Part shown: positions 56,919-64,000 of the stretch, piece by piece
Layout of the letters: the number at the start of each line of letters is the position of its first letter
Position numbering within the stretch: the first letter of the stretch is position 1
Assembly (NCBI GenBank): GCA_951802195.1
Contig: OX637639.1
Coordinates: forward strand, 74,501 to 138,500
Length of the DNA stretch: 64,000 nt
DNA from: Tausonia pullulans
Taxonomy: Eukaryota; Basidiomycota; Tremellomycetes; Cystofilobasidiales; Mrakiaceae
Reading direction: 5' to 3'
Program-made: the position numbers and the translations under genes
Notes under the pieces: generated by a model
Databases searched by the model: none
Seen by the model: only the letters and a program-made list of their open reading frames with translations
What the model was told of the DNA's origin: nothing

Positions 56919-58852
56919 TCAGCGCGCTGTCGCTCGATTCGTGACCTTCCACCCGTGCTCCTCCAGTCTCACTTTACAGAACGCGCAAATCCAGCTATCC
57001 TGCCCCAGCGGCGCTCCCACCATCGTCTGTACCGTAAGTATGCAGCCCGCACCAGCGCCACCCTTCCGCTTCTTGTTCCGCGACTTGCCGGATCGGTTCT
57101 GCAGGTCCACCAGATGCGCCGGCCTATCCCAGCCGAGAGGATCCCGGTACGGCCTGTCCCACGGCTCGTCGAGAGAATAATCAACCCTCACGACGTTTTT
57201 GAACCCCATCCATCCTAACTGAATATGGTACGACCACTGGCGGATCTTCTTCCCCTTCTTCTTCGCGTCACCAAGCTTTGGCGGGACCCGTCGTCCCGAA
57301 GAGACGTGTCGTTCTAGGATCTGGAGGGGGTTGCTGGCCGTCTGATCGAGGTCGAGCAAGAGCTGGCGAGCGTGATCTCGAGACACGTGCCGGGTCTTGA
57401 TGCTCTGGTACCATTTTTGCACGGACTTGAGCGCGTCCGTGGGCGGGGGAGGAGGGAGCGGGTCGTCCGGCGGGAAGAGTGTCGTGAGTGTGGCCAAGTC
57501 GATGTCGACGAGCTTCTCGTCCGGTAGGATCCTCAGAGGGGGCTCATGGTAACCGGCTGCGGAGGAGTTATGGATGTAGTCCATGTAAAGTGGAAGGATT
57601 TCTATGGGATCGCCACTTTTCCAGTAGGAGCGGGTGAAGGCGAGGTTTTGAAGCTCGCGGAGACGAGAGCGAACCGTCTCTAGGGAGGTTGGGTGACTAA
57701 GGTAGGGAAAGGAAAGCGTCAGAAGGTCTGGATTGGCTCAAGTCAACAGAAGCACATGTACGGACCTCGGGCAGGAAGAGACGCCACAGCAGTTGCATCG
57801 GCGGTCGTTGCCGCTGGTATTGTTCTTCTCCTTCCCCTTCCCCTTGTGGTCGTCGTCGCCGGCGGCGACGGCGGTACTGGCTGAGCTGGCTTGGCCCTTT
57901 GACGAGACCTTCTTATTGATTCGGCGGATGATTGGGCCTTCGCTCTCCCGTTCGGGCGCAAAGACGCAGATCCAGCAGATCGTGTTCTCGAGGAGGGTGA
58001 AATGGTGCCTGGGAGTATGAGAGAGGAAGGTCCTCAAGTAAGTGGGTCTTATCATGAAAAAACCTAGTAAGTCCACTCACATTCCCGTCAGTTTGTAACC
58101 GTGCTGCGCAAAGGCTCGACGGCCGGCCGACTGGAAGAGGTGGTAGCGGGTGATGGGAGAGGTGAAGATCATCTCCGAGTCGTTCGAGAACATGTCGGAC
58201 CAGAACGACTGCTCGATGAGCTGAAGAGGAAGGGCATCAGATTTGGCACAGGGAGAAGGCAGGAGCAGGAGGACGTACACTGGGGTTGTTCGCCTTGTCC
58301 CAGGAGAAAGACGACGTCCAAAACGCCCTGTGAGGAAGGAACGTCAGCAACAAACACGACCAAGCGCCCGAAAACTCACATTTTGATGTGCGTCCAGAAA
58401 TCCTCCATCCCGTGACCCTTCTCGATGTCCCTGCTCTCGTCCTGTGTACTAGAAGGAGCCCAGCCGCACGCCTCCCTCCCTCGACGGACCCAGCCTGCGA
58501 TGGGGCCCTGCTGGTAGTAGCTCGCGAAGAATATGAGCGCGTTTGCGTCGATCATTTGGCGGAGACGCGGGTGAGTGTCGTAGAGCGCTCGGAGATCGCG
58601 GAGCGCGAGGTTATCGGCGATGGCGATGAGTGTTGAGAGGGAGAGGGCGTCGACGGTGGAGGGTTGAGCCATTGGTATCGTTGTGGGGCGGCCGCTGACG
58701 TCGAGATCGTCCATCCCTAGGTGACCAGCTGCAACGAAGGAGCGCTGTTTCTGCCAGCCGCTCATCTCATCATCCTCCATCTCCCCGTTGGACGACGCAT
58801 AGAAGTAGGAAGAGATGCTGGACGCGATGGATTCGTGGTCAGAGTCGTCCAT
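56919..58852 (-). CDS. Unknown protein, possible F-box-like N-terminus and Cys-rich motifs
   Basis: Function not recognised. Start MDDSDHESIASSISSYFYAS at 58852. STVDALSLSTLIAIADNLAL followed by RDLRALYDTHPRLRQMID resembles a degenerate F-box or leucine-rich helical start. Later exons encode GMEDFWTHIK, VVFLLGQGEQPQ, LIEQSFWSDMFSNDSEMIFT with SPITRYHLFQSAGRRAFAQH, and HHFTLLENTICWICVFAPER. A Cys-rich patch RCNCCGVSSCPRSVHV and a C-terminal WICAFCKVRLEEHGWKV could bind zinc. Between them is a charged region with ILPDEKLVDIDLATLTTLFP and LGDAKKKGKKIRQWSYHIQL, then GWMGFKNVVRVDYSLDEPWD. About 550 residues in five or six exons. A decayed paralogue lies 2 kb upstream on the same strand. Probably a basidiomycete lineage-specific family. 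Confidence 0.7.
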
Positions 58853-60680
58853 GGCGATGGTCGTTGGGGTGAGGTCCGGAGATGAGTGTGGGAAATGATA
58901 TTGGTCTGGAATGAGAGCTAGGAGGGAGTCAGATGAAATTCACTCGGAGCCGAGCGTATTGCCATTGAGATGCATGGCTGGCAACAGCTTGCTGGGCCCT
59001 CGTGTTGACACAATCGCCCAGGAGATGGGGTACAGCTATATCTCAATTGCAAGCCTACCAGGGTCAAAGCGAGGAGACTGGCTGGCTGCTTTGCGCGAGG
59101 CCCTCACCGAGCGCAAGAGGGGAAGAGAAGGGACGACCGACGGGACTCACCCTTCGAGTGACTATGAAGACAACAGAGGCGTCCAGTAACGGCCAATCTG
59201 CAGAGAGATCACGATGAGAGAGGTAGACTACACGTGCGCTCGGAGCAGTCAAGAACGAGGAAGGGAAAGCCGTTGCTAGACATACCGTGCTGTTGTCGGC
59301 AGTGTTGCTCACGCCTGGACATGGAAATGTGAACGGTGGGTTAACACTGCTGGCTATGATCACAGGCTGCGAATGACCATGACTCGATCACCTCGTTGAG
59401 TGCGCGCACGTACGGGAACGAGGAACGCGTCGGAGTTGGACGACCCGTAGGAAGGCAGGGAGTTAGCTTTACTGAGCTCGAGGTGTTCGTCCCTTCCCAG
59501 AGATGGAATGTGGGGCAGGCGGCAGGCAGAGGGCAGGGTGATGATAGTGGTCGAGAGGACCCAGGGTAGGAGGTCGAGCGAGACGGGGGGTGAATCACAT
59601 GGCCTCTTGTCGGTCTCTCCGACGACAGCTCCCGACGGATCCGAGAAGCCCGCCATGGACTGTGACTTGCCTCCCGTGAGACAAGCTCGATCACGAGCAG
59701 GAACAAACAGAAGGACGAGAGCAAACGAAGATGTGCTTTCATGCAAGAAGGGAGAGAATGAGTGACTCCGGTGTTAGCCTAATTCAGCGGTGTAGGCAGG
59801 CAGCTCGTCCGCTAGGACAGGCAAGGGTCCTCCTCTCGACTCCACGCAAGGATGCGCAAGGAACACAAACCAAAAAGGGCGTTGAGCTATCGAAGAACAT
59901 GCTCAAGACAATCACGGATTTGTTGCCGGTGATGGGGTTTTAGCCTGGAAGCTCGACGTCGGGACCGTGATGGGTGGGTCTCTGAGGGACGAAGAAGGGC
60001 AGAAGCGGTAGCATTCGAGTAGGGCAGGGCGTTCAGACTTGTTTACTTTGACCGTGACTAGATCAACTGTTTCTCCCAAGTCAGGGGGGAAATGTGAACC
60101 CATGATACATAGAAGTAATACAGCACGATATAACGAGAGTACAGATGTAGCAATAGCAAAATCCTGTACCATCTTAGACCGTGAGCGTCTCATCTGCATA
60201 TATGCATGACCATCTCTTGGCCCCCCAGAACCACAAGAGTAGCATACGAAGAGGGCACCACAAGCGCATGCGGCCTCCCCTTCAAAACCCTCAACCCCGA
60301 CCACTCCAACAGGATCGTCAGCGCCTCTCCGGGCTTTGCGAGTTCATCGTCGTGAGATCGCGAGCAGGGGGAGGAGGAATAGGCAGGGGGTCCATAAGCA
60401 GGTCCCACCCGTCCTCACCCTCGGTCTCCGCCCATCCTTCACCACCCCCTCCTTCTCCTCCCAAAGGGAGGTCCTGTCGCCTCGGGGCGATTGGCCTCCT
60501 CTGAACTATCAATGGTAAGCCCAACTGCACAATGTCTCCCCAGTTTCCGCCGCCGCCGAAGCATCAAACAACCCCCCCACCCTCTCCCTCCCCCTTGCAC
60601 CCGCCCGTTTCCGCAGCTCCATCAATGCCTTCCTTACTCTGGGCATCAACATCAGCGGTATCGCGGGCATACTCTTGTCA
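58853..60680. other. Intergenic with a possible secreted-protein open frame
   Basis: About 1.8 kb. On the minus strand 59742-59341 is open for 133 codons and starts MKAHLRLLSSFCLFLLVIEL, which looks like a secretion signal, then a Pro/Ser-rich body ending with two Cys (FAACDHSQQC). No splice signals or homologue support it and an overlapping frame is also open, so it is recorded as a candidate only. 60,100-60,680 may hold the outermost, unrecognisable part of the paralogue described next. Confidence 0.3.
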
Positions 60681-60689
60681 GGCGAGAAC

Positions 60690-61860
60690 CTCCTTCATAG
60701 CACGCCAGTGGAGGTAATGTCGTCTTCTGTTTCAGGCGGAAGTGGGAGGCGGGTGGAGAATGGCCAGAGGAGGGAGAGGGAGCCCAGGATGGTGCCGTTG
60801 AAGAGGTGCCGCTGCTGCCACGTCTCCCAGGTTAGATTTGACCAAGAGGGAAAATCGACCGCGAGGCGTGGTGAGTTAGATCAAGGAGGTTGGAGCGGAG
60901 AGATTCTAGGGGTGATGGGCGTCTGTGAGGGGCGAGCGAGCAAACTGTCAGCTCCGCATCTAGACGACGAAGAGAGGTCGACATTGATAATTCGACTCAC
61001 CTCGGACAGCTCGTCGCCCCCACAGTAGTCATATTAGTAGCACAGAGATGACCTTTTCCACCTCCTACATCTCTCCCTCCTCTCCACCACTCCTGATCTC
61101 TTCGCTGCAGCCGTCGTTAGCCTGATTCTCCGAAGGATGGGGCCCTCGAGGGTGCCCCCGAGGAGCATGAGGTGGTGGGCGGTTGTAAGGACATAGCCGT
61201 ACTTTTGCATAGGCTCGGTGGCTGGCCGGTTGCGTCGGCCGGAAGGAAGGAGGTGGAAGGAGGTGGAGGATGAGGAGGCGAGCTCCGTCGACCAGAACGA
61301 GGGTTCGATGAGGCCGTGTTTGTTTCGTTGGTGTCTCAGGGGGAGGCCGAAACTCAGAAGGCACTGATGGGTCGTTTGTGTATCAGTCAACATATATACC
61401 AAGTCCACCAATGCGAAATGCACACGCCTTGATCTGCGTCCAGAATCTCTCCAGCCCATCTCTCTCGTCATCCAGCTTTGTCTACCTAAACGTCTCTCTC
61501 GCCCTCCAGACCCATCCACATCTCTATTGAAGAATAGCACAAAGTAGCCCCACGCAAGTCCCTCGTCCATGGTCCTCCTCACGCGCAGGTGGACGCTGTA
61601 CAGTGCCCTCAAATTGCTCATCTCTGGGAGAGCGGCTATTCTCAACAGTGTAAGATGTAGACGAGCATCGAGAGAAGAGCGGGGCCAATGTATGTGAGTG
61701 TCGAGACGTAACGGGAAGGGAGAGTGAGCCAGCCGGTCGACGGCCACTCGGAGGAGGAGGCGTCGTCATTGTCGTCACAAGCCGAACCATCAAACGCATA
61801 GAATAGAGAGTCAATGATACTGGAGGAGCCGCATGCGAGCTAGTCGACGTCCAAGTCGAT
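60690..61860 (-). pseudogene. Decayed paralogue of the unknown gene at 56.9-58.9 kb
   Basis: Minus-strand blocks match the neighbouring gene in the same order. SSIIDSLFYAFDG (about 61,810) matches SSISSYFYASSNG. LRIAALPEMSNLRALYSVHL (about 61,640) matches LIAIADNLALRDLRALYDTH. DDERDGLERFWTQIK (about 61,460) matches the GMEDFWTHIK region. HGLIEPSFWSTEL (about 61,310) matches LIEQSFWSDMF. YGYVLTTAHHLMLLGGTLEG with PILRRI (about 61,200) matches HGYKLTGMHHFTLLENTICW and GPIIRRI, and PLESLRSNLLDLTHHASRSI (about 60,920) matches SLETVRSRLRELQNLAFTRS. The blocks fall in at least three frames, with stops between some of them, so the copy is most likely dead. One intron of the intact gene (between the KLTGM and HHFTLL segments) is missing from the copy, while an intron-like GT...CAG insert remains elsewhere. 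The Cys-rich C-terminal half was not found. Confidence 0.68.
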
Positions 61861-62552
61861 CTGTGACGGGAAGCTCGATGTGATGATGGGGAATTGTTGA
61901 CTGCGGGCGAGAAAGAAGGGTCAGAGGGTCAGCATATAGCTTTGAATGAGCTAGATGCGGCTACCCGCGCCGCGGTTCATCAAAGAGGGCCTCCTGCAGC
62001 CGCCGCAAGCACCCTCGTGTGGGGCCTCCCATGGAAACCAAGCTGCTTTCTGCCTCCATCGATCCAAGGGAAGGATGGTTTCGTTGAGAAACAGTAGATG
62101 GACCGGTCGGGGAAGCGGATAAGGCCGACGTATCGCGTCCGTGTCTCCTTAAGCTTGTTCCGTGAGAGGCGGGCTGGGCGGAGGGGCCGTCCCGCAGAGG
62201 AAGTTGGGTAAAGCGAGTTCCGGAGTGGTCTCAGAAGATGTGGCAGGAAGTCGACGGCGAGGGTCAATAGTGATGACGGGAGGATCGAGTTAAGACGGAC
62301 GGATCCGATGGTGAGTGTGTGTGCTCCGACCAGGCATAGGGAGTGAGAGCGACTTTTCTAGTAGCAAAAGGTGGGTAACTTGTGAAGAAGATACCGAGAG
62401 TCGGGCTTGGTAGTAGCAGTCGAGGGCAGGACTCATGGACGAACGGACTCGCGAATGACAGTCTTGCTCTCTCAACGGACAGCACCTTGAACGACAACTC
62501 CACAAACACGCACACAATACAAAGGCATGGAATCTCCCTCCCGCCTATTGCC
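61861..62552. other. Intergenic, 3' side of PRP17
   Basis: About 690 bases between the decayed paralogue and the PRP17 stop codon. No gene, repeat or defined site is seen. Confidence 0.45.
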
Positions 62553-64000
62553 TCAATCCCAAAGCTTCATCGTCCCATCCCAGCTCGCGGTAATCAGCTT
62601 GCTCGACTCATGCGGCAACCACAAATGCTGAATGACTACCTCCCTGTGAGCCCTCAACCTCTTCACGAGCTTGCCGTTCTTCCAATCCCAGAAGACGACA
62701 TTGCCTGACGCGTCTCCGGAGGAGATGAACCGACCATCGGGGGAGAAGCCGACGCCGCAGGCATAGCCGGCCGTCGTGTGACCGCGATAGAGCTTCTTAC
62801 GGTTCTGGCGGAAGCCATCGGTCGAGTAGACGAGGATCTGGTTGTCAAGCGACTGAGCGGCAAACCATTTCTCTGGGGAAGCAAGTGGGTCAGAGGCGAA
62901 GAACGGAGGAACACGATGAGTGGTACGCACTGTTCGGGTGTAGCGAGACGGCGGGCATAGAGTGCATGTCCGGCTCGGCAATGTATTTGATGACGACGGG
63001 AATGTCGTAGTCCTGGAGAATGGGGGGGGGGGGGAAGCAAACAAGCAGAAGGGTCAGATGGGGGCGAGAGAAAAGGCAAGAGGATCAAGGGAGACCCACC
63101 CATGCTCGGATCGACTTGTCGTCCGACGTCGTAACGAATCGCCGGTTCTCGTCCACAAACGTGATGGTGTTGACGGGCCCAAGGTGCTGGTCGTACTCCT
63201 GGGTGATCTGGTCCGTGTTGATGTCGTACTGGATGATCTTCTTGTCCTGCATACCCGCGAGGAAGATGTTCTGCTTGTCCGGGTCCGGGTGGAACGTCAC
63301 GCAATGCGGGCGCTTGCCGTTGGAGAAGGCCTTGATACATTGGCCTGTGAAAGGCGGGAGAAGGGTTTTAGCCATCGATTTATGCCAGCCCGCGCGGCGC
63401 GTACTTACCGGTCTCCGTGTCCCAGAGCTTCATCTGCCGGTCGTACGATGCCGTAAGGAACCTTGTGCCGTCGTTGTTGAACGCGACGTCCTTGACGGCC
63501 TGGCTGTGGCCCATGAACGTCCTTAGGCAGTTGCCCTCATTGTAGACGTCCCAGAGCTATCATCCGGGCGGTCAGCTTGACGTTCCTTCCTCCCACTTTG
63601 GCCCGCGTGCGACACTCACCTTGACCTTGGTGTCCATCGACCCACTGAGGAGCAGATGACCGGACCCAGGGAACAGCTTGATGCTCGAGACAGCCTTGGT
63701 GTGGCCCGTCCAGGTGTGAATGCACTCCTTAGGAAGGAACGAGTCTGGCGGCGGGGCATCCGCCGAGAGCGAGACGCCCTTGTCCGTCGGGACATGCATG
63801 TATGTTCGGCCAGCGTAGTCGGTGAGGTCCTTGCCTGCGGTGCCGAGGAGCAGGGGCGGGGAGGGGGGGAGAAGGGGTTGGGTAGTCAGTCGTTGCGTGG
63901 CGCACTCCATGTCGCGTCGACCCCCCATGTTCGCTCACCATGGAAGATGCTCTTCTCCGCCCCAGCCCCCTTCGCCCTCTCCTTCGCCTTTGCCGCCAGT
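62553..64000 (-). CDS. PRP17: Pre-mRNA splicing factor Prp17/Cdc40, WD40 protein (5' part outside window)
   Basis: Second-step splicing factor of the spliceosome; a WD40 propeller. The minus strand carries most of the propeller. Near 63,930-63,720: [22 protein letters not shown] and [20 protein letters not shown]. Then [191 protein letters not shown] and the final [14 protein letters not shown]-stop at 62553. The alignment with Cdc40 is continuous with introns at about 62,873-62,930 and 63,013-63,100. The N-terminal part lies beyond the window. It is notable beside so many microexons that this is a splicing factor, but nothing unusual is seen in it. Confidence 0.95.

Noticed and set aside
1-64000. 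Biosynthetic gene cluster, CRISPR array or defence system
   Set aside because: No polyketide, peptide or terpene synthase, no repeat-spacer array and no clustered enzymes of one pathway; the genes are eukaryotic, intron-rich and mostly housekeeping.

Overview
The window is nuclear DNA from an intron-dense, GC-rich basidiomycete. Short GT-AG introns every 50-250 coding bases, C/G-ending codons and the gene set point to Pucciniomycotina, probably a Microbotryomycetes-type yeast (Rhodotorula, Sporobolomyces, Microbotryum). This placement is inferred from architecture and protein style, not from a marker gene. All exon coordinates were read by eye from splice signals and protein-family conservation.

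Layout. 1-415 is the 3' end of pyruvate kinase (+). 1774-3620 is a Bem46-type alpha/beta hydrolase (+). About 4115-4505 is a decayed copy of part of the sterol glucosyltransferase gene. 6779-10962 is a Zn2Cys6 transcription factor (-), divergent from the intact sterol glucosyltransferase at 11900-16045 (+). 16.4-17.0 kb holds an unidentified coding-like remnant (+), and about 17.2-19.9 kb a 5'-truncated, decayed LINE (-). Two RTA1-family membrane proteins follow at 20095-21826 and 22792-24393 (+). Next are an Msb1/Mug8-domain protein (24692-28953, -), an EamA/DMT transporter (29473-31284, -) and a gene-poor stretch (31.3-33.9 kb). NMN adenylyltransferase (33877-36111, -) is divergent from NTF2 (37656-38913, +). 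A third RTA1 gene (39850-41749, +), a KNH-like single-pass membrane protein (43206-45629, +) with a minisatellite just after its stop, and a small membrane protein (46309-47581, +) come next. The last part holds a GNAT acetyltransferase (48671-49832, -), a large multi-KH RNA-binding protein (51798-56516, +), an unknown conserved-looking protein (56919-58852, -) with a decayed paralogue at 60.7-61.9 kb, and the 3' part of the splicing factor PRP17/CDC40 (62553-64000, -).

The genes are mostly housekeeping and membrane or lipid functions with no single pathway. The nearest thing to a theme is lipid and plasma-membrane homeostasis: a sterol glucosyltransferase, three RTA1 proteins and the hydrolase.

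The most striking signal is structural. Very small exons recur in unrelated genes: 6 and 16 nt in one RTA1 gene, a run of 19, 12, 11 and 22 nt in another, 8 and 14 nt in the glucosyltransferase, 23, 22 and 12 nt in the zinc-cluster factor, 15 and 19 nt in the transporter, and 21 and 13 nt in NTF2. They were recognised because they restore frame and conserved protein motifs. They suggest an unusually microexon-tolerant splicing system.
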